DNA of 64,000 nt from positions 1-64,000 of the forward strand of contig WHUA01000014.1 of assembly GCA_009377445.1 (NCBI GenBank). The letters run 5' to 3'. The stretch is from Alphaproteobacteria bacterium (GTDB lineage Bacteria; Pseudomonadota; Alphaproteobacteria; UBA8366). The notes under the pieces were generated by a model, which saw only the letters and a program-made list of their open reading frames with translations, was not told the origin of the DNA and ran no database searches. Position numbers and translations under genes: made by a program. Shown here piece by piece: positions 34,040 through 41,986 of the stretch. Numbering within the stretch: position 1 is the first letter of the stretch; each line of letters starts with the position of its first letter.

Positions 34040-34064
34040 CGCATGTATACCCTTGACGTACGTA
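34040..34064 (+). repeat. left terminal inverted repeat
   Basis: Twenty-three of 25 bases match the reverse complement of 36491-36515. The inner 15 bases, CCCTTGACGTACGTA, are identical in both ends. The repeat contains the palindromic core TACGTA. Confidence 0.88.
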
Positions 34065-34089
34065 GCATCGCGGAGTCAGTATCTCCCGT

Positions 34090-35469
34090 ATGCGTCGCGG
34101 GCCGATTCAACTCTTTTTCCATTTCTTGGGGCACGCCCTCAACTTGGTTGGGCTTGCTGGTGTGCCCGACGATGTTGAGGCATGGAGCAAGAACATGAAG
34201 ACGCTCCATGGGCTCGTTGACGATCCCGTTATCTATTTGGCGTGTTTATTCGTAGGGACATCGTTGATTGCCTATACAGCGGCCTTTTGGATCAGCGACT
34301 TCCGCCTAAAACGTGCGGGCGGGACAAGTGGCCGCGAATTCCCGGCCCGGATGAAGGGATGGGATCAGTTGGAGAAGTTCACCGTATGGCAGGCTTCTTG
34401 GCTTTGGAATGATCTGGAACCCATGAAGCCAGAACAAGGGCAGTCAGAAGGAACGCCTTCTTACCCGACCTATCGCCGTCTTAAGGAGCATCTGAATCAA
34501 GGAATGATTAAGGGCGCCACGAAAGTTAATGGGAGCTGGGGATGGACCCACCTTACGCGACAGCAACTAATCGACTACGCGCTAGAGATTGAGCAGAAGC
34601 CGAAGTTTCTGTTTCCGAGCGAACGACACTCAGCTCTGGTTCGGTGGGTGACAAATTTCTGCCACGCCCAAATAAGCCACGACGAAATCAGTGCGTACGA
34701 AGATTTTCATACTTATTGCATTCGACTTGCCCAAGCCTGCGTCGAACTGAAGAATCGAGGAGCGTTTCCAGACTATTCTCTTTCCGACTTACGCAAAAAA
34801 TCTCAGGAAATGATAAAATATTGGCTGAGTAATGGCGCGCTTGAAGCAATAGGTAGGAAACGAAGATATGGGCAATTTTTCTATTATGAAAGAATTTCAA
34901 GCGATAAGTGGGAATTTATCGACATTGATTCTTACGGGAATTTGTTCTGGGCACATGAAGAGTACGCCGATGTTCGAGTAAAAGCAGACAATGAGAAAAT
35001 TAAAGAGCTGAATTCCGAATATGAGACGCTGTACGATTCCGTAGGTCATATTGAGGTCAGCGAGCCACCGCCGGCAGTTGAGTTTGGCCCGCCCGAACTT
35101 GCGCAAAGCAATCCGACTCCTATTCAGGCTGAGGATGCTCCTAGCATTGCTGCTAGAACAGAAAACACATTTTTTTATCAATGGGATTTGGCTGATCACC
35201 TCACCGTTGCCCAGGCAGCGTGCCTTTGGTGCGAACGGGAGCCTATCGACTCCTTCCATTTCAGAACCCAGAAAACTCCGGAACTCGCCGCGATTGAGCA
35301 GATGTTGGTTTCTGCCATCTCCGACGGGCGACTGCGTGCCGATTCTTCGAAAAATGCGTTAGCAATTATTGGGGATTACGAGAAATCGCTAATTCGACGC
35401 GAAGATCTCGCTCGTTTTGCAGAAAGCAAGGGGCGCAAACCTAAGTTTTTGTTTCCGGAGGAACGATAA
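34090..35469 (+). CDS. transposon passenger: membrane protein with a duplicated module, function unknown
   Basis: I do not recognise a function for this 459-residue protein. It has a hydrophobic stretch near residues 6-24 and a clear transmembrane segment at about 46-68. Two related modules follow, at about 91-179 and 365-459. Each has TVxQAxxLWxxxEP at its start, a central LxxxxxxGxxxA part, an RxxLxxxA helix, and ends KPKFLFPxER. The linker (180-360) holds an acidic/charged region. Codon use is AT-rich compared with neighbours. Its stop overlaps the next ATG by one base (TAATG). Confidence 0.7.
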   Translation: MRRGPIQLFFHFLGHALNLVGLAGVPDDVEAWSKNMKTLHGLVDDPVIYLACLFVGTSLIAYTAAFWISDFRLKRAGGTSGREFPARMKGWDQLEKFTVWQASWLWNDLEPMKPEQGQSEGTPSYPTYRRLKEHLNQGMIKGATKVNGSWGWTHLTRQQLIDYALEIEQKPKFLFPSERHSALVRWVTNFCHAQISHDEISAYEDFHTYCIRLAQACVELKNRGAFPDYSLSDLRKKSQEMIKYWLSNGALEAIGRKRRYGQFFYYERISSDKWEFIDIDSYGNLFWAHEEYADVRVKADNEKIKELNSEYETLYDSVGHIEVSEPPPAVEFGPPELAQSNPTPIQAEDAPSIAARTENTFFYQWDLADHLTVAQAACLWCEREPIDSFHFRTQKTPELAAIEQMLVSAISDGRLRADSSKNALAIIGDYEKSLIRREDLARFAESKGRKPKFLFPEER

Positions 35470-35651
35470 TGGCGCGAGTAAAAGGCCTAACCCTGCTAGA
35501 AGCCCGCCGTGTCGGAAAATTGAAGGAGTTTGCCGAGCAGCAGGGCACGGTGGGCGACGAAGCGGCGTTTGACCGCCTCTTCCGCGCTATGGCCTCGGGA
35601 ACGCCGCCAAAAGGAAATCAAACATCAGGTTCGGAGAATTCCGAAGATTGA
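35469..35651 (+). CDS. transposon passenger: small protein of unknown function
   Basis: A 60-residue basic N-terminal, acidic C-terminal protein (MARVKGLTLLEARRVGKLKE at its start). Its ATG overlaps the stop of the preceding passenger gene (TAATG), so it is probably translated by reinitiation. Its last 65 bp overlap the 3' end of the convergent transposase gene. No family was recognised. The tight coupling suggests it works with the membrane protein. Confidence 0.5.
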   Translation: MARVKGLTLLEARRVGKLKEFAEQQGTVGDEAAFDRLFRAMASGTPPKGNQTSGSENSED

Positions 35652-36453
35652 AGCGGAATTCAAATTCTCCGAGATACTTGGGCATGTGCTTGGCCGAAAT
35701 CCAAACATGCGTGCCGTTGATCCCGCGCTTGAGCCAAGCCCAGAAGCCTTCGATGGTGTTGGTGTGAACCTCGCCCCGCACCCATTCCTTCTTGGCGTGG
35801 TTGACCCACTGGTGCCGGAAACCAAGGCGGCTGATGTTGATGAAGGTCGTGCTTTCGTCGGATGCGACCCTCGCGCCTTGTTTCACGTTGGCAACGAAAT
35901 GGCTGGCGGCTTCGTCAAACCGGCGGCTGCGGACGATGCGGGTTATGATTTCGCCGTCCCGCTCGACCATGCCGAGAACCATCGTCTTGTTGTCGAACTT
36001 CTCTTCCGGCCGGCGGCGGCCACCGATGTAAGCCTTATCCACCTCTACGATGCCGGAGCCGCCAAGCGGGCTGTCGCCGTCGACCCACGCCATGTATTTG
36101 CGGATTTCGTGGCCGATGCGCCATGCCGTCTTGTAGGTCACGCCAAGCTGGCGTTGCAGCTCCTTCGCCGCCACGCCGTTCCGCGTCGTGGTGAACAGGT
36201 ACATCGCATAGAACCACTTCTGGAGCGGCGTGCGGCTGCGCTCGAACGGCGTTCCCTGCATTGGGTGGATATGGTGCCCGCACCACGGGCAGGAATATGC
36301 GGGCAGCTTCTTGAGGCGGGAAAAGTGCCCGTGCTTGCCGCACTTCAGGCAATCCAGTGTGTCGCCGTAGCGAACCTTCATCAGGTGTGCCAGGCACGCA
36401 TCGTCGTCCGGGAAGCGGCGGAAAAACTCTGTTATCGTGAAGGTTTTAGCCAT
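35587..36453 (-). CDS. IS1595-family transposase
   Basis: This 288-residue transposase has an N-terminal zinc ribbon (CLKCG ... CPWCGHHIHP, residues about 35-62) and an ISXO2-like DDE domain. The catalytic carboxylates are probably D in VEVDKAYIGG, D in ASDESTTF and E in NTIEGFWAWLKRG. The C-terminal KHMPKYLGEFEFRFNLR is typical of the family. The ATG is preceded by AAGGAG. The frame is complete, so the element may be active. Confidence 0.93.
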   Translation of the reverse strand: MAKTFTITEFFRRFPDDDACLAHLMKVRYGDTLDCLKCGKHGHFSRLKKLPAYSCPWCGHHIHPMQGTPFERSRTPLQKWFYAMYLFTTTRNGVAAKELQRQLGVTYKTAWRIGHEIRKYMAWVDGDSPLGGSGIVEVDKAYIGGRRRPEEKFDNKTMVLGMVERDGEIITRIVRSRRFDEAASHFVANVKQGARVASDESTTFINISRLGFRHQWVNHAKKEWVRGEVHTNTIEGFWAWLKRGINGTHVWISAKHMPKYLGEFEFRFNLRNSPNLMFDFLLAAFPRP

Positions 36454-36490
36454 GTCCCAATCTCCTTACCTTCAATATAGGGATTGGACT

Positions 36491-36515
36491 TACGTACGTC
36501 AAGGGGATATATGCG
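36491..36515 (-). repeat. right terminal inverted repeat
   Basis: This is the reverse complement of the left repeat with two mismatches in 25 bases. The element ends 8 bp before the -35 box of the radical SAM gene promoter. Confidence 0.88.
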
Positions 36516-36523
36516 CGCCGCAT
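36516..36523. repeat. 8-bp target site duplication, right
   Basis: CGCCGCAT is identical to 34032-34039. Its last base is also the first base of the TTGATT -35 element of the downstream promoter. Confidence 0.9.
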
Positions 36524-36551
36524 TGATTGTTCCCTTTTTGTTCTATATAAT
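36523..36551 (+). promoter_or_regulatory. LexA-box promoter of the radical SAM gene
   Basis: TTGATT (36523-36528) and TATAAT (36546-36551) are spaced by 17 bp. The spacer holds GTTC-N7-GTTC at 36529-36543, the known LexA operator of Alphaproteobacteria. Transcription would start near 36558, the A of the start codon, giving a leaderless or nearly leaderless mRNA. The gene is therefore a candidate SOS-regulon member. Confidence 0.75.
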
Positions 36552-36557
36552 GCCTGC

Positions 36558-37667
36558 ATGGAATACGCCCCCGAGGACGCAGCATTCCCGGACGAGATCG
36601 CGGCCGACCGGCCACGCAAGGGGCGGGGCGCGGTGAGCAGCCGGACCGGCCGGTTCGAGGCCGCGGCGCGGCTTGCGATCGACGACGACTGGCCCGGCGA
36701 CGGCGAGGAGCCGCCGCCGCTGCGCACCACGCTTTCGATCGATACCGCGCGCCGGATCGTCACCTACAACAAATCGCCGGACATTCCCTTCGACCGGTCG
36801 ATCAATCCCTATCGCGGCTGCGAGCATGGCTGCGTCTACTGCTTCGCGCGGCCGACCCACGCCTATTACGGCCTGTCGCCCGGCCTCGATTTCGAAAGTC
36901 GGCTGTTCTACAAGCCGGATGCCGCCGCCCTGCTGCGCCGCGAGCTCCGCGAACCCGGCTACCGCCCGGCGACTATCGCCATGGGCACCAACACCGACCC
37001 CTACCAACCGGTGGAGCGCGAGATCGGCCTGACGCGGGACATCCTCCAGGTGCTGCGGGAATTCAACCATCCGGTCTCGATCGTCACGAAGTCGGTGCTG
37101 GTCCTGCGCGACATCGACATCCTGGCCGACATGGCGAGCCGTGGCTTGGCGTCGGTCTGCCTTTCGGTCACGACGCTCGACCGGCGGCTGGCGCGGCTCA
37201 TGGAGCCGCGCGCGCCGACGCCCGCGCGGCGGCTGGAAGCGATCGAGGCGCTGAACGAGGCGGGCGTGCCGACCGGCGCGCTCGTGGCGCCGATCATCCC
37301 CGCGCTCAACGACATGGAGCTCGACCGCATCGTCGCGGCGGTCGCCGCGGCCAAGGCGGCCTCGGCCGGCTACGTCCTGTTGCGCCTGCCGCTCGAGATC
37401 AAGGAGCTGTTCGAGGAATGGCTGGCGCAGCATTACCCCGACCGGAAGAAGCACGTGCTGTCGCTGATCCGCCAAACGCGGGACGGCGCCGCCTACCGGT
37501 CGGAATGGGGCACCCGCATGACGGGTACCGGGGCCTATGCCGAACTGATCCGGCAGCGGTTCAATCTCGCCCTCAAGCGCAACGGCATGGCGCGGCGGTC
37601 GCTGGCGCTCGACGCCTCCGCCTTCCGCCCGCCGCCGGCCGCGGGCGACCAGCTTTCACTGTTCTAG
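36558..37667 (+). CDS. PA0069-family radical SAM protein (SplB-related)
   Basis: A 369-residue radical SAM protein with the cluster motif in YRGCEHGCVYCFARPTHAYYG (about residues 90-110), followed by GTNTDPYQPVERE and SIVTKSVLVLRDIDIL. It belongs to the PA0069/Rv2578c-type group distantly related to spore photoproduct lyase. Its biochemical role is not established. A LexA-box promoter directly upstream suggests a DNA-damage role. The C-terminal DQLSLF resembles a beta-clamp-binding peptide (QxxLF), which would also fit DNA repair. Confidence 0.85.
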   Translation: MEYAPEDAAFPDEIAADRPRKGRGAVSSRTGRFEAAARLAIDDDWPGDGEEPPPLRTTLSIDTARRIVTYNKSPDIPFDRSINPYRGCEHGCVYCFARPTHAYYGLSPGLDFESRLFYKPDAAALLRRELREPGYRPATIAMGTNTDPYQPVEREIGLTRDILQVLREFNHPVSIVTKSVLVLRDIDILADMASRGLASVCLSVTTLDRRLARLMEPRAPTPARRLEAIEALNEAGVPTGALVAPIIPALNDMELDRIVAAVAAAKAASAGYVLLRLPLEIKELFEEWLAQHYPDRKKHVLSLIRQTRDGAAYRSEWGTRMTGTGAYAELIRQRFNLALKRNGMARRSLALDASAFRPPPAAGDQLSLF

Positions 37668-37732
37668 GAAGGCCGGCGCGGCACAACGCAGGGTGCGCAA
37701 ATTCGACACAATTACTGTAGATTGTCCCGGCC

Positions 37733-39214
37733 ATGGAAGGTGCGCTTCACCTCACGGGAATAACCATTGTCGTCCTTGCCGCGATGATCTGCGGCATGGC
37801 GATGACGGCCGTCCGGCAGCCGCCGGTCATCGGCTACATTTTCGCCGGCATGATCCTCGGGCCGTCCGGCCTGCAGCTCGTTCACGACCGCGAGCAGGTG
37901 ACGACGCTCGCCGAGCTCGGCGTGCTGATGCTGCTTTTCTTTATCGGCATGGAGCTGTCGCTGCGCAGCTTCCGGCGCATGTGGCGTCTCGCGATCCTGA
38001 CGACGCTGATCCAGATCGGCGCCAGCGCCGGCGCGATGTTCCTGCTCATGCCGCTGCTCGGCTGGCCGATCGAGCAGGCCGTGCTGTTCGGCTTCGTCAT
38101 CGCGCTCAGCAGCACCGCCGTGGCCGTCCGCATGCTGGAGGACATCGGCGAGCTGCGCACCCGCGCGGGGCGAATCACCGTCGGCGTCCTGATCGCGCAG
38201 GATCTCGCCGTCGCCCCGATGCTGCTGATCATCGGCGGCATGTCGGGCGGCGGCTTCAGCTATTGGCTGATCGTCAAGGTGGCGGCGGCGGTCGCCATCC
38301 TGACCGGCGCGATCCTGTTCCTCAGCGGCCGGCGCAAGATAAACCTGTTCTTCGCGTCGCTGCTCACGACGAAACCCGACCTCGTGCCGGTCACGGCGCT
38401 CTGCCTCTGCTTCGGCTTCGCGGCGGTGGCCGGTCTCACCGGCCTGTCGCCGCCGTTCGGCGCGTTCCTCGCCGGCCTGCTCGTCGGCAGCAGCGCGCAG
38501 CGCCAGCCTCTCTACGAGATGGCGAAGCCGATCGAGAGCATTCTTATGATGGCGTTCTTCCTGTCGATCGGCCTGCTGATCGATCTCGCCTTCCTGTGGG
38601 AGAACCTCGGCGTCGTCGTGCTGCTCTGGCTGTTCATCACGGTGTTCAAGACCGCGCTGAATACGACCGCCCTGCATTTGATGGGTGAGCGGTGGCCCGT
38701 CGCCTTCCTGTCGAGCGCCGTGCTGGCGCAGATCGGCGAGTTCTCATTCGTACTGGGCGGCGCGGCGATGGACCGCTGGATCATCGGCACGGAGATCCAC
38801 CGCCTGATCGTCGCCGTCACCGTGCTGTCGCTGATCTCGAGCCCGCTCTACCTCGCCACCGCGCGGCGGGTTCAGCAACGGGCATTGCATCCCGTCGATT
38901 CGCTCAAGGATGTTCTACTGCACGTCTATTCGCGCGAATGGGTGGCCACGCGCAAAGCGACGGCCGGCGTTCTTCTTGCCGCCAGCCGCGTCATCGGGAG
39001 CACGCAGAAGGTCCGGGTGAAATTCGCGGTTGCCAGAGCCGCGGCTTCTGGCGCAGAAAGCGAAAGCGCCGATTTGACCACCGCCGAGGGAGCGAGCAGC
39101 GACGATGCCGACCCTGGAACTGGAGCTCTCCCTGGGAGGCCGCGTCGCGGGCGTGGACGAAGCTGGCCGCGGACCATGGGCCGGGCCGGTCGTCGCGGTA
39201 GCGGCGATAATTGA
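37733..39214 (+). CDS. KefB/CPA2-type cation:proton antiporter
   Basis: A 493-residue membrane protein with about 12 hydrophobic spans of the monovalent cation:proton antiporter-2 fold. Landmarks are GYIFAGMILGPSGL, FIGMELSLRSFRRM, ALSSTAVAVRMLEDIGEL and DLAVAPMLLIIGG. It lacks a C-terminal RCK/TrkA-N nucleotide-binding domain. The last about 37 residues (DPGTGALPGRPRRGRGRS and after) are low-complexity and read through the first 110 bp of rnhB in another frame, so the original C-terminus was probably shorter. Confidence 0.85.
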   Translation: MEGALHLTGITIVVLAAMICGMAMTAVRQPPVIGYIFAGMILGPSGLQLVHDREQVTTLAELGVLMLLFFIGMELSLRSFRRMWRLAILTTLIQIGASAGAMFLLMPLLGWPIEQAVLFGFVIALSSTAVAVRMLEDIGELRTRAGRITVGVLIAQDLAVAPMLLIIGGMSGGGFSYWLIVKVAAAVAILTGAILFLSGRRKINLFFASLLTTKPDLVPVTALCLCFGFAAVAGLTGLSPPFGAFLAGLLVGSSAQRQPLYEMAKPIESILMMAFFLSIGLLIDLAFLWENLGVVVLLWLFITVFKTALNTTALHLMGERWPVAFLSSAVLAQIGEFSFVLGGAAMDRWIIGTEIHRLIVAVTVLSLISSPLYLATARRVQQRALHPVDSLKDVLLHVYSREWVATRKATAGVLLAASRVIGSTQKVRVKFAVARAAASGAESESADLTTAEGASSDDADPGTGALPGRPRRGRGRSWPRTMGRAGRRGSGDN

Positions 39215-39707
39215 CGCCGGGCGGATACCCCACGCGCTCGCCGGCCGTCTCGACGATTCCAAGAAGCTGACGCGCCCCACCCGGGAAGAGCTGTTCGATC
39301 CGATCCGGGAATACGCCGAGATCGGCGTCGGCATCGCGGATACGGCCGAGATCGACCAAATCAACATTCTTCGCGCCACGCTGCTGGCCATGCAGCGCGC
39401 GGTCGCCGCCTTGCCCGAACCGCCGGCCTCCGCGCTGATCGACGGAAATATCGCGCCGGGCCTTCCCTGCCCCACGCACACGGTCGTGAAGGGCGACGGC
39501 CTCTGCCTCTCGATCGCGGCCGCCTCGATCGTCGCCAAGGTGACGCGCGACCGGATGATGGCGGCGCTCGCCGTCGAGCATCCCGGATACGGCTGGGAGC
39601 GCAACGCGGGATACGGCACCGAACAGCACCGCGTCGCGCTCCGGCGGCTGGGAATCACGCCGCATCATCGCCGCTCTTTCGCGCCCATCGCTATATATTG
39701 CAAGTAA
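39105..39707 (+). CDS. rnhB: ribonuclease HII
   Basis: RNase HII removes ribonucleotides misincorporated in DNA and RNA from RNA:DNA hybrids. The 200-residue protein has GVDEAGRGPWAGPVVAVA with the first two acidic ligands, the third aspartate in LIDGN, and AAASIVAKVTRDRMM. The start is preceded by GAGGGAG and lies inside the antiporter reading frame. The next gene, ccrM, follows after about 100 bp. Confidence 0.95.
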   Translation: MPTLELELSLGGRVAGVDEAGRGPWAGPVVAVAAIIDAGRIPHALAGRLDDSKKLTRPTREELFDPIREYAEIGVGIADTAEIDQINILRATLLAMQRAVAALPEPPASALIDGNIAPGLPCPTHTVVKGDGLCLSIAAASIVAKVTRDRMMAALAVEHPGYGWERNAGYGTEQHRVALRRLGITPHHRRSFAPIAIYCK

Positions 39708-39718
39708 TTTGTTAATAA

Positions 39719-39764
39719 GACTCAACATGTAGTCGGCCCATCGAAACATTTGACGTGGCGAGTC
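39719..39764 (+). promoter_or_regulatory. ccrM leader with two GANTC sites
   Basis: GACTC (39719-39723) and GAGTC (39760-39764) lie in the 98-bp spacer before ccrM. In Caulobacter, GANTC sites in the ccrM promoter region let the enzyme's own methylation state tune transcription. A TTAA at 39712-39715 could be half of a CtrA site, but the second half is a poor match. Confidence 0.4.
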
Positions 39765-39805
39765 AAGTGAAACATTCTCCTGGTCTCAAATTGGTGGGTG
39801 GGACC

Positions 39806-40882
39806 ATGAATAGTTCGCAGAATAACAAAATCATCGTCGGCGACTGTATTGAGAACATGGAGAAGATGCCGGCCGCTTCGGTCGATATGATCTTCGCCGA
39901 TCCGCCTTACAATCTTCAGCTCGAAGGCGAATTACATCGCCCCAACAATTCGCGTGTCGACGGCGTCGAGGAGAGCTGGGACAAGTTCGACAGCTTCGCC
40001 GACTACGACAGCTTCTCGCGGCGCTGGCTCGCCGCCGCGCGCCGCATCCTCAAGGACGACGGCACGATCTGGGTGATCGGCAGCTACCACAACATCTTCC
40101 GCGTCGGCGCGACGCTGCAGGATCTCGGATACTGGATGCTGAACGACGTGGTGTGGGTCAAGACCAACCCGATGCCGAATTTCCGCGGCCGTCGCTTCAC
40201 CAACGCGCATGAGACGCTGATCTGGTGCGCGAAGTCGAAGGACGCGCGCTACACCTTCAACTACGAAGCCATGAAGTCGATGAACGACGATCTGCAGATG
40301 CGGAGCGACTGGGTCATGCCGCTCTGCACCGGGCCGGAGCGGCTGAAGGACGCCGACGGCAACAAGGCGCACCCGACGCAGAAGCCCGAGGCGCTGCTCT
40401 ACCGGGCGATCCTCGCCGCGACCCAGCCCGGCGACGTGGTGCTGGACCCGTTCTTCGGCACCGGGACGACAGGCGCGGTCGCGAAGAAGATGGGCCGCCG
40501 CTACATCGGCATCGAGCGCGAGGCCGGCTATGCCGCGGTCGCGGAGAAGCGCCTGTCCCGCATTCCCGCCGTCGCCGATCCGCGGCTCTTCGAAACGCCC
40601 TCGAAGCGGCGCGAGCCGCGCATTCCGTTCGGCACGCTGGTGGAGCGCGGCATGCTGTCGGCGGGCGACATCCTCGTCAGCCCGTGCGGTCGCTGGACCG
40701 CCAAGGTCCGAGCCGACGGCACCATCATATCCGCCGATCACCGCGGCTCGATCCACCAGGTCGGCGCCGCGGTGCAGAACGCGCCGAGCTGCAACGGCTG
40801 GACCTTCTGGTGCCGGAACGTGGAAGGGCGGGCCGTCCCGATCGACATCCTGAGGCAGAAACTGCGCGACGAGCGCACTTAA
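39806..40882 (+). CDS. ccrM: cell-cycle-regulated DNA adenine methyltransferase CcrM (GANTC)
   Basis: CcrM methylates adenine in GANTC and is a cell-cycle regulator in Alphaproteobacteria. The 358-residue protein is a beta-class methyltransferase: catalytic DPPYNLQL at about 32-39, then the AdoMet pocket VVLDPFFGTGTTGAVAKK. A C-terminal domain of about 90 residues (IPFGTLVERGMLSAGDIL and after) is typical of CcrM and helps DNA recognition. ATG 39806 is preceded by GTGGGA; an upstream ATG at 39755 has no such support. Confidence 0.95.
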   Translation: MNSSQNNKIIVGDCIENMEKMPAASVDMIFADPPYNLQLEGELHRPNNSRVDGVEESWDKFDSFADYDSFSRRWLAAARRILKDDGTIWVIGSYHNIFRVGATLQDLGYWMLNDVVWVKTNPMPNFRGRRFTNAHETLIWCAKSKDARYTFNYEAMKSMNDDLQMRSDWVMPLCTGPERLKDADGNKAHPTQKPEALLYRAILAATQPGDVVLDPFFGTGTTGAVAKKMGRRYIGIEREAGYAAVAEKRLSRIPAVADPRLFETPSKRREPRIPFGTLVERGMLSAGDILVSPCGRWTAKVRADGTIISADHRGSIHQVGAAVQNAPSCNGWTFWCRNVEGRAVPIDILRQKLRDERT

Positions 40883-40892
40883 ATCTCAAAAC

Positions 40893-41945
40893 TCAATAGT
40901 GCGCGAGCGCGTGCCGCACGACTTTCTTCATGACCGTCGGCAGCGCGTAGTCGCCGAACGCGTCGGGCAGGCACCAGACGCAGCCGGGCGGCGCGGCCGC
41001 GCTGGACCGCGCCGTCGCCACGATCAGCTCGAGGTGAAAATGCGTGAAGCCGTGGCGCACCAGCCCTGGCAGCGCGAATACGTTTGCGGCTGCGACCGGC
41101 GAACGGCGCATTGCCGACTGCACCTCCGGCAGCGGCCCTTCGTCCCAGTCGCTCGAAGGCACTTCCATCATGCCGCCGAGCAAGCCCTGCTCCGGGCGGC
41201 GCCGCAGCAGGACGGCGCCGTCGTCGCGCACCAGCCAGAAGGCGACGCCGCGCCGCGTCGGCCTCAACGCCTTCGGCCGCTTGCGCGGCAGCGATTCGGC
41301 GACGGCCTTCCCGCTGCAGGCATCGGAGCAGGGACAAAGCATGCATTTCGGCTTCTGGGGGACGCAGACCGTGGCGCCGAGGTCCATCATCGCCTGCGCG
41401 TGGTCGCCGGCGCGCCGGTCGGGCGTGATCTCGTCCGCCAGCCGGTAGAGCAGCGGCTTCGCATCCGGCAGCGGCTCCTCGACGCGGAACAGGCGTGCGA
41501 TCACGCGCTCGACATTGCCGTCGACGACGACCGCGCGCCGCCCGAAGGCGATGGCGGCGACGGCGGCGGCAGTGTAGCGGCCGATCCCCGGCAGATCGCG
41601 CAATGCGATCTCGCTGTCGGGGAATTGTCCGGCGTGCCGCCCGGCGACCGCGATGGCGCAGCGGTGCAGATTGCGCGCCCGCGCGTAATAGCCCAGCCCC
41701 TGCCAGGCGTGCAGCACGTCGTCCAGATCGGCCGCGGCAAGCGCGTCTACGCTCGGCCAACGCTCGACGAAGCGCTGAAAATAGGGACCGACCGTGGCGA
41801 CCGTCGTCTGCTGCAGCATGATCTCGCTGAGCCACACCCGATACGGATCGGGCGTCTCGCCCGGCGCGGCCCGCCAGGGCAGGCGGCGGCGATGCCGGTC
41901 GTACCAGGCGAGAAGGCTTGCCGATAAGCGGTGGGTTTGCGTCAT
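40893..41945 (-). CDS. mutY: A/G-specific adenine DNA glycosylase
   Basis: MutY removes adenine mispaired with 8-oxoguanine. The 350-residue protein has the helix-hairpin-helix LPGIGRYTAAAVAAIAFG with catalytic D in VVDGNVERV, the SEIMLQQTTVATVGPYF motif, and the 4Fe-4S ligands in CVPQKPKCMLCPCSDAC. The C-terminal half is a NUDIX-like 8-oxoG recognition domain. The ATG at 41945 fits the family N-terminus. It is divergent from the DUF721 gene with a 41-bp gap. Confidence 0.95.
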   Translation of the reverse strand: MTQTHRLSASLLAWYDRHRRRLPWRAAPGETPDPYRVWLSEIMLQQTTVATVGPYFQRFVERWPSVDALAAADLDDVLHAWQGLGYYARARNLHRCAIAVAGRHAGQFPDSEIALRDLPGIGRYTAAAVAAIAFGRRAVVVDGNVERVIARLFRVEEPLPDAKPLLYRLADEITPDRRAGDHAQAMMDLGATVCVPQKPKCMLCPCSDACSGKAVAESLPRKRPKALRPTRRGVAFWLVRDDGAVLLRRRPEQGLLGGMMEVPSSDWDEGPLPEVQSAMRRSPVAAANVFALPGLVRHGFTHFHLELIVATARSSAAAPPGCVWCLPDAFGDYALPTVMKKVVRHALAHY

Positions 41946-41986
41946 CACTGGTAGTATAAACGGGCCATGAAACGCGGGCCCAGACA

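Larger units (their letters stand above)
34040..36515. mobile_element. IS1595-family transposon with passenger genes
   Basis: This 2476-bp element has 25-bp terminal inverted repeats with two mismatches and a perfect 8-bp flanking duplication (CGCCGCAT). It encodes an IS1595-type transposase on the minus strand and, on the plus strand, two passenger genes (34090-35469 and 35469-35651). Base composition is visibly AT-richer than the surrounding genes, especially 34790-35180. The intact ends and open transposase frame suggest recent arrival and possible current mobility. Confidence 0.9.
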
